Positions 1-6,455 of a stretch of DNA of 20,428 nt are shown one piece after another. Under the pieces are notes generated by a model that had not been told where the DNA came from, made no database searches, and saw only the letters and a list, made by a program, of their open reading frames with translations. The translations under genes were made by a program, and so were the position numbers. Every line of letters begins with the position of its first letter. The first letter of the stretch is position 1. The stretch spans positions 1 through 20,428 of the forward strand of contig CAKOHL010000010.1 in NCBI GenBank assembly GCA_934085635.1, written 5' to 3'. The DNA comes from an uncultured Bacilli bacterium. GTDB taxonomy: Bacteria; Bacillota_I; Bacilli_A; RF39; UBA660.

Positions 1-216
1 ATTCTTTATAAACTTGTTATTAACATTCTTTTTTCTATTAATGCTGCACTTATATATTTTTTACTTATAAAAGTTATTAATAATGGGGTTATTCACATTT
101 ATTTTGTTATGTCTTTTTTAGTAGGTTTTTTGCTCTTTATAAATAAGTATAAGTTTTTTAGAAATTATGTAAAGTTAAAGAAAAGTAAAAGAGATAATGT
201 AGAAAAAAATAAGTAA
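1..216 (+). CDS. yabQ: YabQ-like spore cortex protein, C-terminal fragment (5' end outside window)
   Basis: An open frame runs from base 1 without a start and stops at TAA 214-216, giving the last 71 residues of a membrane protein. It has two hydrophobic segments (about residues 5-24 and 32-47) joined by NNGVIHIY, then a basic tail. From memory this resembles the end of Bacillus YabQ, where a short polar N-x-G-x2-[RH]-x-Y loop precedes a helix with a central Gly and a basic end. In Bacillus and Clostridium the order is yabP-yabQ-divIC, and here the next gene is divIC-like, which strengthens the call. YabQ is a forespore-engulfing membrane protein needed for spore cortex formation. The match rests on a short, poorly conserved region, so another small membrane protein is possible. 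Confidence 0.55.
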   Translation: MLYKLVINILFSINAALIYFLLIKVINNGVIHIYFVMSFLVGFLLFINKYKFFRNYVKLKKSKRDNVEKNK

Positions 217-228
217 TTGTGGTAATAT
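200..228 (+). promoter_or_regulatory. Possible promoter for divIC
   Basis: The sequence has TAGAAA (200-205), a 17-base spacer, then an extended -10 TGG-TAATAT (220-228). It overlaps the end of the yabQ-like gene. The match is weaker than the other promoters in the window, so divIC may also be read from upstream. Confidence 0.3.
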
Positions 229-249
229 ATACTTGGGAGATTAGATAAT

Positions 250-531
250 ATGGTTAGTAAAAAAGATAAGAGAAGACTCATACTTCTTATGTGTATATTT
301 TTACCTCTTTTAATACTTTTTGTAAGTAAAATGTTTAGTTATTGGTCTGTTATTTATTCTAATATTAATGAGAAGAAAGAACTGGAAAAGAAATATCAAG
401 AGATACTAGAAGAGGAAGAAGTTCTTAAGAGTGAGATTAATATGCTTCAAGATGAGGAGTATGTTACTAGGTATGCTAGAGAGAAATTTCTTTATAGTAA
501 AGATGGGGAGATTATTATTAAAATGGATTAA
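250..531 (+). CDS. divIC: DivIC/FtsL-type septum formation initiator
   Basis: This 93-residue bitopic membrane protein has a short basic cytoplasmic N-terminus, one TM helix (about residues 9-30), an extracellular coiled coil (about 38-70) and the family's C-terminal motif (YVTRYAREKF at 71-80, then a KDGE turn at 84-87). DivIC-family proteins pair with FtsL and DivIB/FtsQ in the divisome and control septal peptidoglycan synthesis. Length and domain order are typical. The ATG at 250 follows GGGAGA (235-240) at good spacing. It lies 33 bases after the yabQ-like gene, as in the yabP-yabQ-divIC arrangement of spore formers. A hairpin terminator follows at 533-573. FtsL itself has a similar layout, but the AREK motif and the neighbour favour DivIC. 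Confidence 0.8.
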   Translation: MVSKKDKRRLILLMCIFLPLLILFVSKMFSYWSVIYSNINEKKELEKKYQEILEEEEVLKSEINMLQDEEYVTRYAREKFLYSKDGEIIIKMD

Positions 532-532
532 T

Positions 533-573
533 AAACAAATTAGCTTGTCAAGAGTTTTAATTTGTTTTTTTTT
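533..573 (+). terminator. Rho-independent terminator after divIC
   Basis: A perfect 10-bp stem pairs AAACAAATTA (533-542) with TAATTTGTTT (558-567), followed by a run of T. The stem is AT-rich, but the T tract is long. It separates divIC from pcrA. Confidence 0.65.
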
Positions 574-599
574 GTGTTACCATAGATGTGGTGATTTAA

Positions 600-2675
600 A
601 TGTTTGATAGATTAAATGATAGACAAAAAGAAGCAGTTATGCATATGGATGGACCTTGTTTAGTTCTTGCAGGTGCTGGAAGTGGTAAAACACGTGTGCT
701 TACTGAGAGAATAGTTAATCTTATAAATAATGGAGTTAGTCCATATAATATTCTTGCTATTACTTTTACTAATAAAGCTGCTAGAGAGATGAGGGAAAGA
801 GTTAATAATAGTATAGGAGATGTAGCACAGAATATTTTTATAGGAACTTTTCATAGTTTGGGTTTAAAGATTCTTAGAGAGAATGCTGAGGTTTTAGGAT
901 ACTTAAAAAATATTACTATACTTGATAGAGATGATACTACTAGTTTGATTAAGAGATTTTTAAAGGAACTTAATTTAGATCCTGATCATTATCCTGTTAA
1001 GTATATGCTTAATAAAATTAGTTTTTGTAAAAATGAAGGGCTTAGTCCCGATGAGTTTGATAAGTTTGCTAAGACTCCTCTTGATCAGGCGGCTGTTAAG
1101 GTTTATAGGCTTTATGAGAGTGCTCTTAAAAGGGGTAATAGTGTGGATTTTGATGATTTGCTTATTATGCCACTTCAAATATTTAAAAAAGATAAGGATG
1201 TCCTTTTGAAGTATCAAGAGCATTTTAAGTATATTTTAGTTGATGAGTATCAAGATACTAATATGGTTCAGTATGATTTATGTAAGGTACTTGCTAGTAA
1301 GTATAGAAATTTGTTTGTAGTTGGGGATACTGACCAAAGTATTTATAGTTTTAGATTTGCTAATTATAGAAATGTTTTGAATTTCGAGAAGGATTATAAA
1401 GATGCAAAAGTAGTAGTACTAGATGAAAATTATAGAAGTACCAATAATATTTTGAATGCGGCTAACTGTGTTATTAAGAATAATAAAGAGAGAAAAGATA
1501 AGAATTTATGGAGTAGTCTTGGAGAGGGGGATAAAATTAGATATATTAGAGTTGATACTGAAGCTGATGAAGCAAGATATGTAGTTACTGAAACTAGAAA
1601 ACTTTTGGAATATGGTGAGAAGCCTAGTGAAATAGCTATTCTTTACAGGACTAATGCTCAAAGCAGGGTTATTGAGGAAAAGTTTTTGGAAGCTAATATT
1701 CCTTATAGAGTAGTTGGTTCATATTTCTTCTATAATAGAAAGGAAATTAAAGATTTAATAAGTTATTTGCATTTAATTTATAATTCTAATGATGATGTTA
1801 GTTTAGAAAGGGTTATTAATGTACCAAAAAGAGGTATAGGGCCTAAGGCTATTGATAAACTTAGAACTGAGGCTAAACTTTATGATACAAGTATGTTTGA
1901 TGTTATAAGTGATGGGAAAGAGCTTACTTTTAAGAATATTATTCTTGAACTTATAGAGGATAGTAAGAATAATAATTTGAGTACACTTATTGATTTGATA
2001 TTAGATAAGACAGGTATTAGAAACGATTTAGTTATGCAAAATAATTTGGAAAGTGAGATTAGACTTGAAAACTTAGAGGAGTTTAAGTCAGTTGCACTTG
2101 AGTTTGAAAATAGAGGTATTTATAGTTTGGAGGAATTTCTTGAGAATATTAGTTTAGTCAGTGATAAGAATGAATATAATAACAATCAAAATGGTGTTAA
2201 TTTGATGACTCTTCATAGTGCTAAGGGACTTGAGTTTAATGATGTGTTTTTAGTTGGGATGGAAGAGGGAGTTTTTCCACATATGAGAAGTATGGAAAGT
2301 GAAAGTGAACTTGAGGAAGAGAGAAGACTTTGTTATGTAGGTATTACAAGAGCTAAAAAAAGACTTTGGATAATGAATGCTAAGAGAAGAACTTTATTTG
2401 GTAATAGTTCAATGAATTTACCTAGTAGATTTATTGGGGAGATTGATGATGAACTTATAGAGACTAATCAAATTGTTAAACCAAATATTAATGTTAATTC
2501 TATGTATGAGGAAGGGCATAATGATGATTTGTCTGTTGGTGATAGAATTGTTCACGATAGATATGGAGAAGGTGTTGTTGTTAAAATAGATGGAAGTTTG
2601 GCAACTATTGCTTTTGGTTATAAAGATGGTATTAAACAACTTGCTAAAAATCATAAGAGTATTAAAAAGGTGTAG
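600..2675 (+). CDS. pcrA: ATP-dependent DNA helicase PcrA (UvrD/Rep family)
   Basis: This 691-residue SF1A 3'-5' helicase carries all the expected motifs: Walker A AGAGSGKT (24-31), motif II VDEYQDTN (214-221), motif III GDTDQSIYSFR (from 242), the HSAKGLEF motif and motif VI YVGITRAKKR near residue 580. The last ~50 residues (VGDRIVHDRYGEGVV and on) match the PcrA C-terminal Tudor-like domain that contacts RNA polymerase. This favours PcrA over a general Rep helicase. It acts in nucleotide excision repair, replication restart and removal of transcription conflicts. It is slightly shorter than the usual 720-740. The ATG at 600 is preceded by GGTGAT (590-595), which pairs with the ATCACC end of the 16S tail. 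An extended -10-like TGTTACCAT lies at 575-583. The CPBP gene begins two bases after the stop. Confidence 0.95.
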   Translation: MFDRLNDRQKEAVMHMDGPCLVLAGAGSGKTRVLTERIVNLINNGVSPYNILAITFTNKAAREMRERVNNSIGDVAQNIFIGTFHSLGLKILRENAEVLGYLKNITILDRDDTTSLIKRFLKELNLDPDHYPVKYMLNKISFCKNEGLSPDEFDKFAKTPLDQAAVKVYRLYESALKRGNSVDFDDLLIMPLQIFKKDKDVLLKYQEHFKYILVDEYQDTNMVQYDLCKVLASKYRNLFVVGDTDQSIYSFRFANYRNVLNFEKDYKDAKVVVLDENYRSTNNILNAANCVIKNNKERKDKNLWSSLGEGDKIRYIRVDTEADEARYVVTETRKLLEYGEKPSEIAILYRTNAQSRVIEEKFLEANIPYRVVGSYFFYNRKEIKDLISYLHLIYNSNDDVSLERVINVPKRGIGPKAIDKLRTEAKLYDTSMFDVISDGKELTFKNIILELIEDSKNNNLSTLIDLILDKTGIRNDLVMQNNLESEIRLENLEEFKSVALEFENRGIYSLEEFLENISLVSDKNEYNNNQNGVNLMTLHSAKGLEFNDVFLVGMEEGVFPHMRSMESESELEEERRLCYVGITRAKKRLWIMNAKRRTLFGNSSMNLPSRFIGEIDDELIETNQIVKPNINVNSMYEEGHNDDLSVGDRIVHDRYGEGVVVKIDGSLATIAFGYKDGIKQLAKNHKSIKKV

Positions 2676-2677
2676 TT

Positions 2678-3256
2678 ATGTTATATTTAGTTTTTTATGT
2701 TTTTGTAATCGCACTTATATTCTATTTTGAAAAAGAGGTTTTTAAGAAAGATTTAAATTTGTTTAGGAAATTTAGTTTTAAAAAACTTATTTTGTGTCTT
2801 TCTTCCTTTCTTTTTGTTACCTTTCTTTTAACGTATTTATTGATGAAATTAGGTTTAGTAGAATATACTAGAAGAGAATTTAACTTTAGTATTAATTTAT
2901 TACCTATTTTGGTTCAAACTATTATTGTTAGTCCTTTTGTAGAGGAATATATTTTTAGATATGTGCCTAATAAATTTGCTAATAATAGTAAAAACTTTAT
3001 AATTTTAATGTTGATAAGTTCTTTCTTATTCACAATTTTTCATAATTTTAATGTTTATGAAATTTCTATTACTTTTATTAGTGCACTTATGCTTTTTATT
3101 ATTTGTTATAGAACGAAGAAGTTAACTTATTCGTTTATTTGCCATGGTGTTTATAACTTATTAATAATTACTTTTTCATATATAAGTGATGTTTGTTATT
3201 TAATTGCTTCACTATTTTCACTTTTTGTGTTTGTTTTATTTGTTAAAAATAAGTGA
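2678..3256 (+). CDS. CPBP-family intramembrane metalloprotease
   Basis: This 192-residue polytopic membrane protein carries the three CPBP (Abi/Rce1-like) motifs: EExxxR (EEYIFR, E89-E90-R94), FxxxH (FTIFH, F118-H122) and HxxxN (HGVYN, H156-N160). These residues form the glutamate/histidine active site of this family, which includes type II CAAX proteases and bacteriocin-immunity proteins. The substrate is unknown. About five or six hydrophobic segments span the chain. The start codon lies two bases after the pcrA stop, so it is almost certainly read from the pcrA transcript. I see no terminator before pnuC, so read-through into it is possible. Confidence 0.85.
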   Translation: MLYLVFYVFVIALIFYFEKEVFKKDLNLFRKFSFKKLILCLSSFLFVTFLLTYLLMKLGLVEYTRREFNFSINLLPILVQTIIVSPFVEEYIFRYVPNKFANNSKNFIILMLISSFLFTIFHNFNVYEISITFISALMLFIICYRTKKLTYSFICHGVYNLLIITFSYISDVCYLIASLFSLFVFVLFVKNK

Positions 3257-3276
3257 TAGTATTTATTTTATTAGTT

Positions 3277-3285
3277 TGATATAAT
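3277..3285 (+). promoter_or_regulatory. Extended -10 promoter for pnuC
   Basis: TGA-TATAAT is a perfect extended -10 box. No good -35 sits 17 bases upstream (TAGTAT at 3257-3262). The start codon lies 18 bases beyond the box, so the leader would be only about 12 bases. Confidence 0.55.
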
Positions 3286-3303
3286 TATTATAGAAGTGAT
3301 AGT

Positions 3304-3966
3304 ATGAATAAGAAAAAAGCTTTTTTATATCCTTTTATAATAATTATTTTTAGTATTGTTTGTGGGATTATTACTAAAGATTATTTTCTAGGTACGGCTA
3401 CACTTATGTGTGGACTTTTAAATGGTTATTATGCAAGTACTAGAAAAGTATGTAATTATGTTTTTGGGCTATTGTTTTGTGTGTTTAATCTTTATGTTTC
3501 TTATTTAAATGGATTATATGGAATTTTTGCTTTTTCATTAATTATATTTGTCCCTTCTCAAATACAAGGGTTTATTAGTTGGCTTAAAAATAGAAATAAA
3601 AATAATGAAGTTATTGTTAGACATTTTGATTTAAAAACTTCTTTGATAGTAATTGTCTCATCTTTATTGGGTAGTTTGGGACTAGGTTATTTGTTAACTA
3701 AGGTGCCTGGTCAGAATTTGGCTTTCTTAGATTCTACAAGTACAATTTTAAATGTTTGCACGATAGTCCTTATGAATTTAAGATATAAAGAATTTTGGAT
3801 AATATATTTATTTAATAATATTGTTGACTTAATTATTTGGTCTATTAATGTTTGTTATGGTACTCCTAATGCTATGATGATGCTTATTGTTTCGATTGGA
3901 TACTTATTAATGAATATTTATGGATTATATAAATGGTTGGATTCGGAGGAAAAGTATGAAAATTAA
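3304..3966 (+). CDS. pnuC: PnuC-family nicotinamide riboside/NMN transporter
   Basis: This 220-residue membrane protein has about seven hydrophobic segments. Family features include the early G-x5-L-x-C-G-LLNGYY region (residues 30-43), QIQGFISWLKNR (86-97; Q88 and W93 of the QxxGxxxW substrate-site motif), a long second half with NLRYKEFW (158-165) and a C-terminal YGLYKWL. PnuC proteins are SWEET-like facilitators that import pyridine-nucleotide precursors, with uptake driven by intracellular phosphorylation. This supplies NAD to organisms with limited de novo synthesis. It has its own promoter and overlaps the next gene by 11 bases, so the three genes to 5159 form one operon. Vitamin specificity among PnuC relatives (PnuT, PnuX) cannot be fixed from sequence alone. 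Confidence 0.8.
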   Translation: MNKKKAFLYPFIIIIFSIVCGIITKDYFLGTATLMCGLLNGYYASTRKVCNYVFGLLFCVFNLYVSYLNGLYGIFAFSLIIFVPSQIQGFISWLKNRNKNNEVIVRHFDLKTSLIVIVSSLLGSLGLGYLLTKVPGQNLAFLDSTSTILNVCTIVLMNLRYKEFWIIYLFNNIVDLIIWSINVCYGTPNAMMMLIVSIGYLLMNIYGLYKWLDSEEKYEN

Positions 3967-4684
3967 AGTTATTGGTAGTGGTTCAATTTGGTCTAAATCA
4001 AGCAGTGCGTGTTACATTGTTGATGATAGGATTCTTATAGATATTCCAAATGGCTCTTGTAAGGCTATGTTGAATCAAAAAGTAAATGTTAGAGAGATTA
4101 GTGAGGTTTTAATTACTCATTTTCACGGAGATCATTATTTTGATACACCTTTCTATCTTTTGAGTAAACTTAAGAGTAATAATAAAAAAGTTAATTTTTA
4201 TTTAAGTGAAGAAGGTATAGATAAGATAAACAGTCTTACTAATTTAGCCTTTCCTAATACTTATAATACTATTTTTAATGAAATAGATATTAACTTTATT
4301 ACTGAGGATAAGTTTAAAATAGGTAAGTATTTTGTTCAGAAGTTGCTTGTTGACCACGGAAGAATGAAACCTGCTTATGGATATATAATTGAAAAAAATG
4401 GAGTTAAAATTGGCTTTACTGGGGATACATCTTTTTGTGAACAAGTTAAATATATGGCTAAAGAATGCGACGTTCTAGTGTGTGATGCTTGTTTAATTAA
4501 TCCTACATCTAAGCATATGGGTGTTCAGGATATAGTTTATTTATGTGAAAACTATGACACGATATTTATTACAAGTCATATGGATGATGAGGTAAAAAGT
4601 TTGCTTTCTGAACTTAAATATAATAATTTAATTGTAGGTGAGGACGGAATGGAATATTTTACTAAGGGGGATATGTATGAATAA
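3956..4684 (+). CDS. MBL-fold metallo-hydrolase
   Basis: I place the start at ATG 3956, directly behind CGGAGG (3944-3949), giving 242 residues; a longer frame from 3920 has no such site. The metallo-beta-lactamase signature THFHGDH (H55, H57, D59, H60) is present, followed by the family's GFTGDT strand-turn with its metal aspartate and a C-terminal ITSHMDDE carrying the last histidine. The N-terminus (IGSGSIWSKSSSACYIVDD) is like that of RNase Z/PhnP-type members. It should bind two metals, probably Zn. The substrate is unknown. It overlaps pnuC by 11 bases and the hydrolase after it by 8, so translation of the three is coupled. Confidence 0.85.
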   Translation: MKIKVIGSGSIWSKSSSACYIVDDRILIDIPNGSCKAMLNQKVNVREISEVLITHFHGDHYFDTPFYLLSKLKSNNKKVNFYLSEEGIDKINSLTNLAFPNTYNTIFNEIDINFITEDKFKIGKYFVQKLLVDHGRMKPAYGYIIEKNGVKIGFTGDTSFCEQVKYMAKECDVLVCDACLINPTSKHMGVQDIVYLCENYDTIFITSHMDDEVKSLLSELKYNNLIVGEDGMEYFTKGDMYE

Positions 4685-5159
4685 AATGTTAGTGGTAATT
4701 GATTTAGAAAAATCTTTTATTAATGAGAATACAATTTTTGTTATTGATAAAATTAATGATTTAATTAATTCTGGAAAATTTGATAAAATTATTTTTACTA
4801 AATTTGTGAATTTTGAAGATAGCCTTTATGTTAAGGTTTTAAATTATAGGGGTTGTATGACTAATGAAGAGAAGCAAATTATGATTGATACGAGAAATAA
4901 TATAGTTTTAGAGAAAAGTATTTATACTATTTATTCTTCTGAATTTAAAAGTATAGTTGACTCTTCTAATATTGATGAAATATATTTATGCGGGATAGAT
5001 ACTGAGTGTTGTGTACTTAAAAGTGCATTTGATTTATTTGAAAAGGGATATAAAGTTAAAGTACTTAAAGATTATTGTGCTTCATTGCACGGAGAAGAAA
5101 GGCATAACAGAGCACTTGATATTTTGAGAAGAAATATTGGCTATGAAAATGTTATTTAG
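4677..5159 (+). CDS. Isochorismatase-family cysteine hydrolase
   Basis: I choose ATG 4677 after AAGGGGG (4664-4670), giving 160 residues. It overlaps the preceding stop by 8 bases. The family's catalytic triad is visible: D9 in LVVIDLEKSF, K80 in VLEKSIYTIY and C112 in GIDTECCV. Members cleave amide or vinyl-ether bonds (nicotinamidase, isochorismatase, N-carbamoylsarcosine amidase). The DxHxxH metal site of true PncA nicotinamidases is not evident, so I do not call it PncA. The neighbouring pnuC makes a role in pyridine-nucleotide salvage an attractive but unproven inference. It is a little shorter than most family members (about 180-210). Confidence 0.8.
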   Translation: MNKMLVVIDLEKSFINENTIFVIDKINDLINSGKFDKIIFTKFVNFEDSLYVKVLNYRGCMTNEEKQIMIDTRNNIVLEKSIYTIYSSEFKSIVDSSNIDEIYLCGIDTECCVLKSAFDLFEKGYKVKVLKDYCASLHGEERHNRALDILRRNIGYENVI

Positions 5160-5168
5160 TATATGATG

Positions 5169-5177
5169 TGATATAAT
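5169..5177 (+). promoter_or_regulatory. Extended -10 promoter for the 84-aa protein
   Basis: TGA-TATAAT overlaps the region just past the previous stop, with no clear -35. The predicted start of transcription falls at the Shine-Dalgarno sequence AAAGGAGG (5183-5190), so the leader is very short. Confidence 0.55.
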
Positions 5178-5197
5178 AATGTAAAGGAGGTAAAGAT

Positions 5198-5452
5198 ATG
5201 GACGAGGTTGATTTTGCTTATAGAGAAAATATTCGTGAAGCATTAGATAGTAAAAATGTTGATAGACTAGCTGAATTAGTTAATGGCGACTACGACTATG
5301 CCTATGATAAAATGCAAAGATATCAGGAGTTGAGTGAAAGAATTATGGGTAAGGTAAGAGCTGGAACTTATACTGGAGAAGAAGCGGAAGAAGTAGTTCA
5401 AATTATTGATAGCTGTTTAAGTAAGGCAAATTTAAGTGGTTATAGAAGATAA
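5198..5452 (+). CDS. Small acidic helical protein of unknown function
   Basis: This 84-residue soluble protein is rich in Asp, Glu and Tyr, with no signal, TM or Cys pair motif. It begins MDEVDFAYRENIREAL and looks all-helical. I do not recognise the family. Expression signals are strong: an extended -10 box and a full AAAGGAGGT site seven bases before the ATG. The 16-base block 5181-5196 is identical to the block 15811-15826 before the first fibre subunit gene. A bidirectional terminator follows at 5466-5506. It stands alone in its transcription unit. Confidence 0.7.
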   Translation: MDEVDFAYRENIREALDSKNVDRLAELVNGDYDYAYDKMQRYQELSERIMGKVRAGTYTGEEAEEVVQIIDSCLSKANLSGYRR

Positions 5453-5465
5453 TTGTTGGACAAAG

Positions 5466-5506
5466 AAAAAGAGGAATATCTTATAGTTTGATATTTCCTC
5501 TTTTTT
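5466..5506. terminator. Bidirectional terminator between convergent genes
   Basis: The stem AAAGAGGAATATC / GATATTTCCTCTTT (one bulged T) is flanked by A and T runs, so it works on both strands. On the minus strand its first arm encodes the last residues (KRGNI) of the coiled-coil protein, and the stop codon lies in the loop. Confidence 0.75.
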
Positions 5507-6350
5507 CTTCTTCTATCTGTGCGTTTAATTGTTTCATCATTTCTGCATTTAATGCTTCTAGATTACCTTGAGCTCTGTAGTATTCTTCTAATATTCTATC
5601 ATATTGTTCTTCACTCATAGTTTGTTTAAGTTCATATAATTCTTTATCATATTCTTGTAATTTATCAGCAAATTGTTTATATTTGTTTTTGTCAAATCCT
5701 GGTCTTTTGTAGTATTCTACAATTTCTAAACTTAATGCTTTAACATTTGCTTCTAGTTTATCACATTTTAATTGATTTTCTTTTTTCTCTTCTCTTTGCT
5801 TTTTTAATTCTTCTAAATCTACTTTTTTGTTTTTGTTACTATATAATAATTCATCAACCATTTTTTCTAATTCTTTATGTGTGCTTTTTAGTTCTCTTAA
5901 GTTTTTAGTACATAAATACATTTCTAAACTGTCTTCTTTGGCATTTTCTTTTATGTAATTATAGCAGTCAATTATTCTTCCTATTTGTTTATCATATTCT
6001 TCACCATGTCTTTGACTATAGGCTTCTAAGTCGGGTTCTGCCATCATCTTTTTAGTAATGTCTACTAGTTCTTGGCTAAATAAGCATATTTGAATTTCTT
6101 TTTTTACTTTATCAACAAAGTCTTTTAAATCACTATGCTTTTCTTCTAATTTCTCTAAAAGTTTGTTTAATTCTTCTAGTTCTGGTTCTTTAAATGTTTC
6201 AGATTTTCTAGCAATAAATTTTGAAAATTCTTCTATAATATATAAATTATCTTCATATTCTTTTGTATTGTTATCTTTGTATGCTTTTAAATCTTCTATT
6301 TCCTCTAAGACTTTAATTATTTTTTCTACTTCTTTTAAATCACTGTTCAT
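5481..6350 (-). CDS. Cytoplasmic coiled-coil protein of unknown function
   Basis: This is the only minus-strand gene. I place its start at 6350 (MNSDLKEVEK), behind AGGTGAT, because the longer frame runs through the promoter and into ligA. The 289 residues are highly charged (Lys, Glu) and largely helical, with long coiled-coil stretches at about 1-100 and 150-289. There is no signal peptide, TM helix or known catalytic motif. Such proteins can act as scaffolds, but nothing here fixes a role. It is divergent from ligA, with a 105-base gap holding both promoters, and convergent with the 84-aa gene, sharing one terminator that overlaps its last codons. Confidence 0.75.
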   Translation of the reverse strand: MNSDLKEVEKIIKVLEEIEDLKAYKDNNTKEYEDNLYIIEEFSKFIARKSETFKEPELEELNKLLEKLEEKHSDLKDFVDKVKKEIQICLFSQELVDITKKMMAEPDLEAYSQRHGEEYDKQIGRIIDCYNYIKENAKEDSLEMYLCTKNLRELKSTHKELEKMVDELLYSNKNKKVDLEELKKQREEKKENQLKCDKLEANVKALSLEIVEYYKRPGFDKNKYKQFADKLQEYDKELYELKQTMSEEQYDRILEEYYRAQGNLEALNAEMMKQLNAQIEEEKRGNIKL

Positions 6351-6366
6351 ACTATCACCTAGTGTA

Positions 6367-6395
6367 ATTTTATCATAAATTTTTTTTATGCACAA
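6367..6395 (-). promoter_or_regulatory. Promoter for the coiled-coil protein gene
   Basis: On the minus strand TTGTGC (6395-6390) is followed by 17 bases and the extended -10 TGA-TAAAAT (6375-6367). The start codon lies 17 bases beyond. Confidence 0.6.
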
Positions 6396-6429
6396 GATGT
6401 GAAAATTGAATGATTTTTGAAGTTGTTTT

Positions 6430-6438
6430 TGGTATAAT
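6430..6438 (+). promoter_or_regulatory. Extended -10 promoter for ligA
   Basis: TGG-TATAAT, with only a weak -35 (ATGATT, 6410-6415). The ligA GTG is 18 bases past the box, so the predicted transcript begins at about the GGTGAT ribosome-binding site (6445-6450). Confidence 0.55.
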
Positions 6439-6455
6439 AAGTATGGTGATATAGA

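Noticed and set aside
660..2654. Open frames on the minus strand opposite pcrA
   Set aside because: They are low-complexity, lack ribosome-binding sites and mirror a well-conserved gene.
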